Source: CAYWFF01 sp964458085
GTDB taxonomy: Bacteria; Patescibacteriota; Microgenomatia; UBA8517
NCBI GenBank assembly: GCA_964458085.1
Contig: CAYWFF010000009.1
Coordinates: 1-29,523 of the forward strand
Reading direction: 5' to 3'
Length of the DNA stretch: 29,523 nt
Positions 19,868-27,131 of the stretch are shown in pieces (within the stretch, counting starts at the first letter, position 1; the number at the start of each line of letters is the position of its first letter). Made by a program: the position numbers and the translations under genes. The notes below the pieces were generated by a model, which was given only the letters and a program-made list of their open reading frames with translations, did no database searches and was not told the DNA's origin.

Positions 19868-21544
19868 ATGGACTTTGCTCAACTTTCTCTTCTGTTGGTT
19901 ATTGCATCAGTTTTCGGACTTGTCGCCCGATATCTCAAACAGCCGCTTCTGGTGGGATTTTTAGTTGCAGGAATAGTAATAGGATCCGTCCTGAAAGGTT
20001 TTCATTTTGAATCTTTGGATGTATTAGGAAAAGTAGGTGTAACCTTACTTTTGTTTCTTTTAGGTTTGGAAATAAGGATTAGTGATCTCAAATCGGTAGG
20101 TAAAATTTCACTGATCACAGGCCTTGGCCAAATATTGTTTACTTCATTTTTTGGCTTTCTCATCACAACTCTTTTAGGCTTTCCTTTACTGACTGCTGTT
20201 TATGTTTCTATAGCTCTATCTTTTTCTTCGACAATTATCATAGTAAAACTCCTTTCAGAAAAACAAGACCTGGGAAGCCTTTATGGCAAAATCTCTATAG
20301 GATTTTTATTGGTTCAGGATTTCGTGGCAATAGCAATTCTTATATTTTTATCGGGACTGCGGGGAGATGTCGGATTTGAAGCTTATTTGCTATTATCTGC
20401 AAAAGCAATCGGTCTTTTTGTCGGGACAGGAATTTTGGCAAAGTTTGTGTTGCTGATTGTATTTGAAAAGTGGGCAGCCAGTTCGTCCGAACTTTTATTT
20501 ATCGTCAGTATGGGTTGGGCATTGGGGCTTGCAAGTTTTGTATCGGGTCCTTTAGGGTTTTCACCTGAAATCGGTGGTTTTTTGGCTGGAATTTCTCTCT
20601 CAAGTTTACCTGAGCACCTGCAAATTGCATCCAGAGTAAAACCGCTTAGGGATTTTTTTCTGACCCTTTTCTTTTTGTACCTGGGAACTGAATTGACTAT
20701 CGGGGGAGAACTGCTAATGGTACTTCCGAAAGCGTTGTTTTTAGCCATTTTTGTTTTATTTGGAAATCCGTTAATAGTATTAACTATTTTAGGTTTTCTG
20801 GGTTATAAATCACGAACTGCGTTTCTGTCGGGACTGACAGTTGCTCAAATTTCAGAGTTTTCTTTTGTACTGATGGCAATGGGACTAACTTTGGGGCATG
20901 TTGGCCAAAATGACGTTTCAATGATAGTTATTGTCGGAGTAATAACAATGACGACTTCAACTTACCTGATACTTAAAGGAGAAAAGCTATATAACTATTT
21001 AAAACCATTTCTAAATAAATTTGAAAGAGAAAAAACGCACGAGGTGTATTCTGCGCAGAGTAGTGAATTTGATTTAAAAAACCACATAGTTTTAGTGGGT
21101 TGTGATAGGACGGGAAATACTCTTGCAAATTATTTTTTACAAAAAAAATTACCCTTTACGGTTATTGATTACAACCCTGAAATTATCAGTTCTCTTAATA
21201 AGAGGAATATGTCTACAATTTTTGTAGATGTGAGTGATGTGGAGACTTTATCATCAGCCGGAATTGAGAATGCCAGTCTGCTAATATCTACAGCTCCACA
21301 ACTGGAAGACAATTTAACGCTTTTAGAATATCTTGGAACTCATGCTCAAAAAGTGCCGAGCGTAATTGTTTCACGAACATCCCGCGAAGCTGATAACTTA
21401 TATAAAGCAGGTGCTTCTTATGTTGTAATTCCGGAACAAGTTACAGGAGACCATCTGAAACATATGATCGCATATCATGGTATAAAAATTAAAAATATTG
21501 AGAAACAAGGCGAAGTTGCAAGAAAAAAGTTAGTAGTAGTTTAA
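19868..21544 (+). CDS. KefB/CPA2-type cation:proton antiporter with RCK (TrkA-N) domain
   Basis: This inner-membrane monovalent cation/proton antiporter or channel-like exporter has 558 residues. The transmembrane part (about 1-370) has many hydrophobic helices typical of CPA2, with LLLFLLGLEIR, SLSFSSTIIIVKLLSE, FLLVQDFVAIAIL and GPLGFSPEIGGFLAGISLSSLP. The C-terminal regulatory Rossmann domain (about 405-530) has NHIVLVGCDRTGNTLANYFLQKKL and then VIDYNPEII, as in NAD-binding RCK domains; the glycine motif is GCDRTG. No TrkA-C domain is evident. It would set cell pH or K+/Na+ balance. It is close to both neighbours (15 and 6 bases). Confidence 0.93.
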   Translation: MDFAQLSLLLVIASVFGLVARYLKQPLLVGFLVAGIVIGSVLKGFHFESLDVLGKVGVTLLLFLLGLEIRISDLKSVGKISLITGLGQILFTSFFGFLITTLLGFPLLTAVYVSIALSFSSTIIIVKLLSEKQDLGSLYGKISIGFLLVQDFVAIAILIFLSGLRGDVGFEAYLLLSAKAIGLFVGTGILAKFVLLIVFEKWAASSSELLFIVSMGWALGLASFVSGPLGFSPEIGGFLAGISLSSLPEHLQIASRVKPLRDFFLTLFFLYLGTELTIGGELLMVLPKALFLAIFVLFGNPLIVLTILGFLGYKSRTAFLSGLTVAQISEFSFVLMAMGLTLGHVGQNDVSMIVIVGVITMTTSTYLILKGEKLYNYLKPFLNKFEREKTHEVYSAQSSEFDLKNHIVLVGCDRTGNTLANYFLQKKLPFTVIDYNPEIISSLNKRNMSTIFVDVSDVETLSSAGIENASLLISTAPQLEDNLTLLEYLGTHAQKVPSVIVSRTSREADNLYKAGASYVVIPEQVTGDHLKHMIAYHGIKIKNIEKQGEVARKKLVVV

Positions 21545-21550
21545 ACAAAC

Positions 21551-22477
21551 ATGACTAGAAATAGACGCGAAAGAAGGCAAAGAAATGAATACCTACCCAG
21601 GTTTTTAGATAAGTTATGGTTGTCTATGGGAATTGTGATAATCGTTTTAATCATAATGATTTTCGGAATAGTTTTGCAAAGCAAATGGGATGGTAAGACA
21701 AAAGTATCACTTGTTTTTCCTGAAGATAACGGTAATGTGGGAATAGTTGTGTTTGATCCCGGGCATAAGGAAATGCTTTTGCTGACAATTCCAGGCAACA
21801 CGGAAGTGTCTGTCGCGCATAATATGGGAGTATGGAAACTTCAGAGCGTTTGGCAACTGGCAGAACAAAATAATCTTTCTGGAGGGGAACTATTGGCCGG
21901 TACTATTACAAAAAACTTTACTACACCTGTATATTTCTGGTCTGACGTAAATGGTAAAAATCTGGGAGACTCAAGTATAGTGAGTGGTTTGAAGGCTGCG
22001 TTTATAATGCGGAAAACAAACTTGCCTTTAGCCGATCGTATCAGGCTTGCTTTTTTTGCCAACCAACTAGACAATGCTTCGCGTATTACTTATTCACTCG
22101 ATGAAACCGGATTTTTGCAAAAGACAACCCTTATAGATGGGGCAACGGGTTATAAATTAACCGTCGAAAAACCTCCGCATGTGCTTGCGTATTTTACTGA
22201 AATTGAGACGGAAGGGGAGAACTTGAAAGTGATAATAGAAGATGCGGGCGGAGGCAGTCAAATTGAAACGGTGAGCGGGATTCTGGAAACAATGGGTATG
22301 AAAGTTGCTGCAGTAATTAGAAAAGAAAGTGATAATTTAGGGTGTAAAGTTTCGGGTAAAGCTAAAAAGCTGACTGAAAAAGTTTCTACACTTTTTAGTT
22401 GCGAACAAGTTTTTGAAAGTACGGAAGACGCGGATATCAGAATTACCTTAGGGACTAAATTTATAGAAACTTACTGA
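21551..22477 (+). CDS. Membrane-anchored LytR_C-domain protein with an LCP-like N-terminal part
   Basis: This 308-residue protein has a basic cytoplasmic start (TRNRRERRQR), one transmembrane helix (about 22-45, WLSMGIVIIVLIIMIFGIVL) and an outside portion. The middle (VGIVVFDPGHKEMLLLTIPGNTEVSV and onward) recalls the start of LytR-CpsA-Psr ligases, but I see none of their strong catalytic arginine/aspartate blocks. The C-terminal ~90 residues (LKVIIEDAGGGSQIETVSGIL, GMKVAAVIRK, ADIRITLG) fit the LytR_C domain. It is probably involved in cell-wall or surface glycopolymer handling. It starts six bases after the antiporter stop, so it is in the same operon. Confidence 0.75.
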   Translation: MTRNRRERRQRNEYLPRFLDKLWLSMGIVIIVLIIMIFGIVLQSKWDGKTKVSLVFPEDNGNVGIVVFDPGHKEMLLLTIPGNTEVSVAHNMGVWKLQSVWQLAEQNNLSGGELLAGTITKNFTTPVYFWSDVNGKNLGDSSIVSGLKAAFIMRKTNLPLADRIRLAFFANQLDNASRITYSLDETGFLQKTTLIDGATGYKLTVEKPPHVLAYFTEIETEGENLKVIIEDAGGGSQIETVSGILETMGMKVAAVIRKESDNLGCKVSGKAKKLTEKVSTLFSCEQVFESTEDADIRITLGTKFIETY

Positions 22478-22479
22478 CA

Positions 22480-22501
22480 ATTTTATTAATTAGAAATTGT
22501 T
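22480..22501. terminator. Possible bidirectional hairpin
   Basis: CAATTT pairs with AAATTG across a 10-base loop between the convergent LytR_C and TPR genes. It is AT-rich and weak, and part of it resembles a heptamer unit. Confidence 0.25.
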
Positions 22502-22524
22502 CAGAAATACTATAAGCTTGTGGT

Positions 22525-23220
22525 TTATTCTTCTTCATCTGTTTCAACAGTCTGAACAATATCATCCTTGTCGTGAATTAATTCAGGAGGCGTAAATGAA
22601 ATATATTCAATTTTTTCAGATGTAAACGAAGGAATGTCCGCTAATTTTTTGGCTCGTTTTGTTTCACGGATGAATACTTTAACTTCTTTTGTATCGACCG
22701 ATTTAATATACAATTTATATTCATTCCCGTGCTTTGAAAGTTCTCGGATGCGGGACGAAAGATCGTCGGGCAACCTTCCTACATATTTATTGTCATGTGT
22801 ACAAACAGTAGCTCTGTGTGCTGATAAATTAAGTGTCATTTCGTCACCTGAATCGAGTTTGCAAAGGAGATTCGTGTCACCCAGATGAATAAGTGAAATT
22901 ATTTTTGTTTTTCCAGGTTCTTCAATAAAAGAGTGGTTTGAAGACGTGTGGTTGCCGGCAGAATCACCATCTTTCATGCTTTTCCATTTACCGACGGCTT
23001 TTTGGGCGATGGAGTTGAAAGGATCAATTGTAAGAACTGATGAAGAAGCTTCAATAGCTTTTTTAACATCTCCGGTTTCTGCATAGGCACGGGCAAGCCG
23101 ATTGAGACAATCGACATCGTTTTCGTTTTCAGAAAGGAGAGTTTTGTTTAGCTCAATTGCTTCCTGCCATTTACCGCTTAACGCGGCATTAATTGCTTTT
23201 TGGGCAAGATCAGTGTTCAT
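22525..23220 (-). CDS. TPR-domain protein with a HIRAN-like C-terminal region
   Basis: This 231-residue protein has N-terminal TPR-like repeats (residues 1-75): AINAALSGKWQEAIELNKTLL, then DCLNRLARAYAETGDVKKAIEASSSVLTIDP, which fit the TPR consensus. The middle part has TKIISLIHLGDTNLLCKL and KYVGRLPDDLSSRIREL..NEYKLYIKSV, a beta-rich region that vaguely recalls HIRAN-type modules; this is a guess. The end is acidic. The protein is probably a cytosolic scaffold. It has a strong promoter (23249-23276) and is divergent from yebC. Confidence 0.75.
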   Translation of the reverse strand: MNTDLAQKAINAALSGKWQEAIELNKTLLSENENDVDCLNRLARAYAETGDVKKAIEASSSVLTIDPFNSIAQKAVGKWKSMKDGDSAGNHTSSNHSFIEEPGKTKIISLIHLGDTNLLCKLDSGDEMTLNLSAHRATVCTHDNKYVGRLPDDLSSRIRELSKHGNEYKLYIKSVDTKEVKVFIRETKRAKKLADIPSFTSEKIEYISFTPPELIHDKDDIVQTVETDEEE

Positions 23221-23248
23221 GGCTTTTTATAATTTTTTGCTGGTTTTG

Positions 23249-23276
23249 AGTATAGTTAACTGTAGGTGGTTGTCAA
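23249..23276 (-). promoter_or_regulatory. Strong promoter of the TPR gene
   Basis: On the minus strand TTGACA (23271-23276), a 16-bp spacer and TATACT (23249-23254). This is the closest match to consensus in the window. The leader would be about 20 nt. Confidence 0.75.
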
Positions 23277-23330
23277 GTAATACTTCTTAAAAACAAGAAA
23301 GCTGCAGTTTAAAGAATCGTCGGCACGTAG

Positions 23331-23336
23331 TATAAT
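23331..23336 (+). promoter_or_regulatory. -10 box of yebC
   Basis: TATAAT 28 bases before the ATG; TTTAAA at 23308-23313 is a poor -35 at 17 bp. GGGAAG after the start could be a weak ribosome-binding site. Confidence 0.5.
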
Positions 23337-23364
23337 CATTGGGAAGTTATATGCTTCATGAATT

Positions 23365-24111
23365 ATGTCAGGACACTCTCATTTTTCAACTATAAAACGC
23401 CAAAAAGAAGCAAAGGACCAAGCAAGAGGTAAAATATTTTCCAAAATGGGCCGTGCAATTACTATTGCTGTAAAAACAGGCGGCGGACCAGATCCGGAAT
23501 CAAATTACAAGCTCCGTATGGCTGTTGACTTAGCACGGGCAGCAAATATGCCCAAAGACAACATTGAACGCGCCATATCAAAAGGACAGGGTGCGGGAAA
23601 GAGCATGGAAGAAGTTGTATATGAAGGTTTCGGGCCTGAAGGAATTGGAGTTATTGCAGAAGTGACTACTGATAACAGAAATAGAACTGCTCAGGAAATG
23701 AAGAACTTGTTTGAAAGAAGCGGGGGGAATTTGGGGGGACCCGGATCTGTATCGTTTAATTTTCAAAAATACGGGTTTCTGTTTATTGAAAAAAGTGAAA
23801 ACACGGAGGAACAGATGCTTAAACTGATTGACCTGGGAATCGAAGATATGGAGGAGACCTCTGATGGAATTGAAATTTATCTTTCTCCAGACAAACTGCG
23901 AGAGGTTAGAAAAAAGCTGGATGAAGCACAGGTCCCAGTTAGGTCGGTGGAGCTTATTATGAAGCCAACAACTTTACAATCAGTCTCATCCGGTTCAGCC
24001 GCAAAAGTGTTAGCGTTTTTGGAAAAACTGGATGAACATGAAGATGTTCAGAATGTATTTACGAATGCCGATATTCCTGAAGAGGCTCTTACACAACAAA
24101 ACGCTTCTTAA
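23365..24111 (+). CDS. yebC: YebC/PmpR/TACO1-family protein
   Basis: This 248-residue protein matches the YebC family throughout: MSGHSHFSTIKRQKEAKDQARGKIFSKMGRAITIA, AVDLARAANMPKDNIERAISKG, YEGFGPEGIGVIAEVTTDNRNRTAQEMKNLFERSGGNLGGPGSVSF, and a normal third domain. The family was first described as a DNA-binding transcriptional regulator, and YebC/TACO1 members are now also linked to translation of difficult proline-rich sequences; which role holds here is not known. It lies 18 bases before a membrane-protein gene. Confidence 0.96.
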   Translation: MSGHSHFSTIKRQKEAKDQARGKIFSKMGRAITIAVKTGGGPDPESNYKLRMAVDLARAANMPKDNIERAISKGQGAGKSMEEVVYEGFGPEGIGVIAEVTTDNRNRTAQEMKNLFERSGGNLGGPGSVSFNFQKYGFLFIEKSENTEEQMLKLIDLGIEDMEETSDGIEIYLSPDKLREVRKKLDEAQVPVRSVELIMKPTTLQSVSSGSAAKVLAFLEKLDEHEDVQNVFTNADIPEEALTQQNAS

Positions 24112-24129
24112 CCTGTTATTTTAATAAAG

Positions 24130-24900
24130 ATGAGAAAAAGGAAACGCTTTATACTGACATCTGTACTTTTGGCTTTAGGATTTGCCGGAATTCAATTTCT
24201 TCCCAACCAATACCGCTTTATAAGTATCGGTTCTTTGGGGCTTATGACTATGTTGTTGTTTTCGTGGTCTTTGCGGGAAGGTTTGGGTAAAAACACTGCA
24301 CTGATGACTCTTGTGTTGCCGTTTTTTTATACGGTCGGTGTCGGACTTTTCTGGTTTTTGCTCCCCACCACATTGGTTGCACGTCTTCCGGTAATTTTAC
24401 TTTATGGTATTGGTATATATGCACTTTGCCTTACGATGAACATTTATACCGTTGCTGCAATCCGCACCATAGCATTACTGCGAGCGGCGAGGGGAGTGGG
24501 GTTTGTAATTACATTGCTAACAATGTTTTTGATATTTGATACAATAATGTCTCTGAAGTCTCCTTTGTATATAACGACAGGACTTGTATTCGTTTCTGCA
24601 TTTCCGCTTTTTATGCAAAGCTTTTGGTCTATACCTCTTACAAAAAACTTTACATTTGAAGTAGTAAGCATATCTTTTATATCCACTTTAGTACTCACAC
24701 AACTCGCTCTAATACTTTTCTTCTGGCCAGTTACTGTTGTTGTAGGCTCGTTGTCTCTTACTGCAGCTTCTTATATTCTTTTGGGTTTAGGTCAAGCCAG
24801 ACTCGAAGGGAGGTTATTTACTCAAACTGTCAGGGAATACCTTTTGGTGGGTTTGGCAGTATTCATAGGGATGTTTCTTGCCACACGTTGGGGAGGCTAA
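24130..24900 (+). CDS. Polytopic membrane protein of unknown function
   Basis: This 256-residue protein has a basic start (MRKRKRF) and about eight hydrophobic helices spread along its length: about 7-25, 31-48, 60-80, 90-113, 125-143, 146-165, 180-198, 200-225 and 235-250. There are few charged residues and no recognised motif. It probably shares the yebC transcript, ending at the palindromic terminator at 24903. Confidence 0.7.
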   Translation: MRKRKRFILTSVLLALGFAGIQFLPNQYRFISIGSLGLMTMLLFSWSLREGLGKNTALMTLVLPFFYTVGVGLFWFLLPTTLVARLPVILLYGIGIYALCLTMNIYTVAAIRTIALLRAARGVGFVITLLTMFLIFDTIMSLKSPLYITTGLVFVSAFPLFMQSFWSIPLTKNFTFEVVSISFISTLVLTQLALILFFWPVTVVVGSLSLTAASYILLGLGQARLEGRLFTQTVREYLLVGLAVFIGMFLATRWGG

Positions 24901-24902
24901 AT

Positions 24903-24930
24903 TATCTAATAATTATTAGATATATTTTTT
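24903..24930 (+). terminator. Palindromic hairpin with T run after the yebC operon
   Basis: A perfect 20-bp palindrome (24903-24922, half-site TATCTAATAA) is followed by ATATTTTTT. It is a terminator-like structure, AT-only and so of modest strength, three bases after the stop codon of the membrane protein gene. Confidence 0.55.
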
Positions 24931-25269
24931 AAAAAAGCCACATCTACTCAGGGAGGGGAGGGGGAACAATACAAGTCTGTAAACAATATTATAGGACTAT
25001 ATTGTGTGTACTTTCACGGTAATATTATAGGTTTTTCACGAGTGGATTCTAAACAAGGTATTTTTTAAATAATAACAAATACGGTTTGATATAGTTAAGT
25101 CAACTAAACACTTCGGAGTAGTGGGTCTGTGTACTCTTACTTTACCTTTGCTTCTTACAAATTAAAATGAAACTCACAAGTATGGCGGCAATAGAGTATC
25201 AACTAAATATAAACTGTAATGTTTTTAATAGCCTTTCTTTTTTGAGTTGCTTCGCAGGAAGCATTATAT

Positions 25270-25278
25270 TTATGCACA
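25270..25278 (+). promoter_or_regulatory. Single DnaA-box-like site
   Basis: TTATGCACA matches TTATNCACA exactly. A near match CTTTACACA lies at 25692-25700. One exact box is weak evidence. Confidence 0.3.
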
Positions 25279-25312
25279 GAACCGGGAATTAAATTTATGT
25301 TAAAAATACATA

Positions 25313-25336
25313 GTCGCACAATATAACTTTTGCGAC
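25313..25336 (+). repeat. GTCGCACAATAT repeat, copy 1, with inverted TGCGAC
   Basis: GTCGCA at 25313-25318 faces TGCGAC at 25331-25336 across 12 bases, an inverted pair. It is the only copy with an inverted partner. Confidence 0.5.
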
Positions 25337-25890
25337 ATATCATAATATGCCGGAGGAGTGAGTAGATTTTTGTACATGACGATTATTTAACAAACCTCAA
25401 ACGATAAAAGTTATTATTAATATTTAAATATTGTCTTATGTACTCCCGGTAAAACTTAATCGTTGCTTTTTTTGCTTATCCGTGCTGTTTGAACCTGAAT
25501 ATTTATTGCTCTCCCCTTTATATAAACTACAACGGAGTAGTCGTTAGGATAGTAGATAAATGACCGTATAATAGGAACATTACAAAGATGACTAGTTATA
25601 TATCTTTTTATTGAAACACCCCTTAGAATCGATTTGGTGGAACGGTATTTTGAGCCTATAAACATATATTAATGTTTCTTAACAAATTAGACTTTACACA
25701 CTAAATTAACTTATAAACCATAAAAATATACATATTTATTAGCAGCAATAAAATTAAAAAGAAATCAACAAATAATACTGGCAGTATTATTAAAAGAAAC
25801 GCAATGTCATTTACAAAATTCTTAAACTCAATAAGCAAATTGCAATTTTAAAAAATTCTCATACGGTTGCCAGAATTTTAATTTTATAAC

Positions 25891-25901
25891 GTCGCACAAT
25901 A
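25891..25901 (+). repeat. GTCGCACAATA repeat, copy 2
   Basis: Exact 11-base match to copies 1 and 3, within very AT-rich sequence. Confidence 0.5.
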
Positions 25902-26020
25902 AAATGATTAATTCATATAAGTTTTACGTGTCACTAGCCTTAAAGTGTTTATGTATTATTTCAAATTCGGGACTGGTGAATTTTTGTTTGTACTAATTTA
26001 TATGTAAAACTCACACTTCT

Positions 26021-26041
26021 CTACTCCGGACAGGGGAGTAG
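26021..26041 (+). repeat. CTACTCC/GGAGTAG hairpin
   Basis: A 7-bp perfect stem with a 7-base loop. Related CGGAGTAG pieces occur at about 25114 and 25533. Confidence 0.45.
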
Positions 26042-26066
26042 GCATAATAAGTTAAAACTAGTATAA

Positions 26067-26078
26067 GTCGCACAATAT
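26067..26078 (+). repeat. GTCGCACAATAT repeat, copy 3, at the xer promoter
   Basis: An exact 12-base match to copy 1. Its last base is the first base of the xer -35 box, a typical operator position. Confidence 0.5.
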
Positions 26079-26106
26079 TGACCTCTGCACTTTCGGTTGT
26101 TATACT
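26078..26106 (+). promoter_or_regulatory. Promoter of the xer gene
   Basis: TTGACC (26078-26083), a 17-bp spacer, TATACT (26101-26106), then ten bases to the ATG: a nearly leaderless transcript. The -35 is contacted by repeat copy 3. Confidence 0.65.
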
Positions 26107-26116
26107 TACTAATTAG

Positions 26117-27076
26117 ATGGCTGCCCTGCCCACTGCTCCGGCAACAGAAATTGAGAAAAAAATTAAAGAGTACTTGGAATACCTTGAGGTTGAAAAAGGA
26201 TGCTCTCCCCTTACGCTTCGGAATTACAATCATTATTTATCCCGTTTTTCTGCCTGGCTTAAAAACGAAAAAAGGGCTCAGACAGTCGGTTCCATAGACC
26301 CCTTGACCATTAGGAGCTTCAGAGTCTATTTATCAAGACTTCCGGGAGGTAGCGGCAATGGTGTAATGTCCCGGAAAACCCAAAGTTATCATGCAATTGC
26401 CATAAGATCGTTCCTGCGTTTTTTAACCAAAAATGACTATGATGTTATGTCACCCGATAAAATAGAACTACCTAAAATTTCTGAACGGCAAGTCAAGTTT
26501 TTGAATCACGAACAAGTTCACCGCCTTTTAAACGCCCCCGCAATTAGTACTTTAAACGGAAAGCGCGATAAAGCAATTCTGGAAACTTTATATTCTACAG
26601 GCCTTCGTGTGTCTGAATTAGTTAAATTAGATCGTGATAAAATTGATATGGTAAGACGGGAATTTGGTGTTGTGGGTAAAGGAGGCCGGGCTAGAGTGGT
26701 GTTTTTGTCAGCTGGAGCTTGCGATTGGATTTCTGCCTACTTAAAGGCAAGAACAGACCATTTTGCACCTCTTTTTATCAGACATAAGGGTAAAGTTGAT
26801 CCCTCAGCCGATGATGAAGATATGCGTCTTACCAGCAGGTCTGTGCAAAGACTCCTCAAAAAATACGTCCAGAAAATAAAACTTCCGGTTGATGCAACAC
26901 CGCATGTTTTAAGACATTCTTTTGCAACTGATTTGCTGATGGCAGGAGCAGACCTCAGAAGCGTACAGGAGATGCTTGGCCATAAAAATGTCCAGACTAC
27001 GCAAATCTATACTCATGTCACACACCGCCACTTACGTGACATTCACGCAGCATTTCACGGCAAGGGCGGCAATTAA
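26117..27076 (+). CDS. XerC/XerD-type tyrosine recombinase
   Basis: This site-specific recombinase has 319 residues. It has an N-terminal SAM-like DNA-binding domain (about 10-105) and a catalytic domain with all six active-site positions: Arg164 (STGLRVSEL), Lys188 (VGKGGRARV), His263 and Arg266 (HVLRHSFATDLL), His289 (LGHKNV) and Tyr298 (TQIYTHV). Such enzymes resolve chromosome dimers at dif or move integrative elements. XerC and XerD cannot be told apart here, nor a single-Xer system from one of the pair. The length is slightly above the usual ~300, with extra residues around 225-237. The own promoter carries a repeated motif at its -35. Confidence 0.92.
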   Translation: MAALPTAPATEIEKKIKEYLEYLEVEKGCSPLTLRNYNHYLSRFSAWLKNEKRAQTVGSIDPLTIRSFRVYLSRLPGGSGNGVMSRKTQSYHAIAIRSFLRFLTKNDYDVMSPDKIELPKISERQVKFLNHEQVHRLLNAPAISTLNGKRDKAILETLYSTGLRVSELVKLDRDKIDMVRREFGVVGKGGRARVVFLSAGACDWISAYLKARTDHFAPLFIRHKGKVDPSADDEDMRLTSRSVQRLLKKYVQKIKLPVDATPHVLRHSFATDLLMAGADLRSVQEMLGHKNVQTTQIYTHVTHRHLRDIHAAFHGKGGN

Positions 27077-27077
27077 T

Positions 27078-27102
27078 AATTGCAAGTTAGCAGTGCAATT
27101 TT
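27078..27102 (+). terminator. Hairpin after xer
   Basis: AATTGCA (27078-27084) pairs with TGCAATT (27094-27100), then T's at 27099-27102. It sits between the convergent xer and gyrA genes and may serve both directions. Confidence 0.45.
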
Positions 27103-27131
27103 AAAATCTGAGAATTGTAAAAATTCACTTA

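Larger units (their letters stand above)
24931..26077. other. Long AT-rich non-coding stretch with repeated short motifs
   Basis: I see no convincing gene here. The sequence holds three same-strand copies of GTCGCACAATA, a direct repeat AATATTATAGG (24985-24995 and 25021-25031), several CGGAGTAG/CTACTCC pieces, a 7-bp-stem hairpin at 26021-26041, and one DnaA-box match TTATGCACA (25270-25278). 25681-25800 has only 24 G or C in 120 bases. It could be an origin, a regulatory region, a non-coding RNA or a decayed element. Confidence 0.6.

Noticed and set aside
25456..25665. A 69-codon minus-strand reading frame in the long gap
   Set aside because: Its composition looks random, it matches no known family and has no ribosome-binding site, and it lies in sequence full of repeats.
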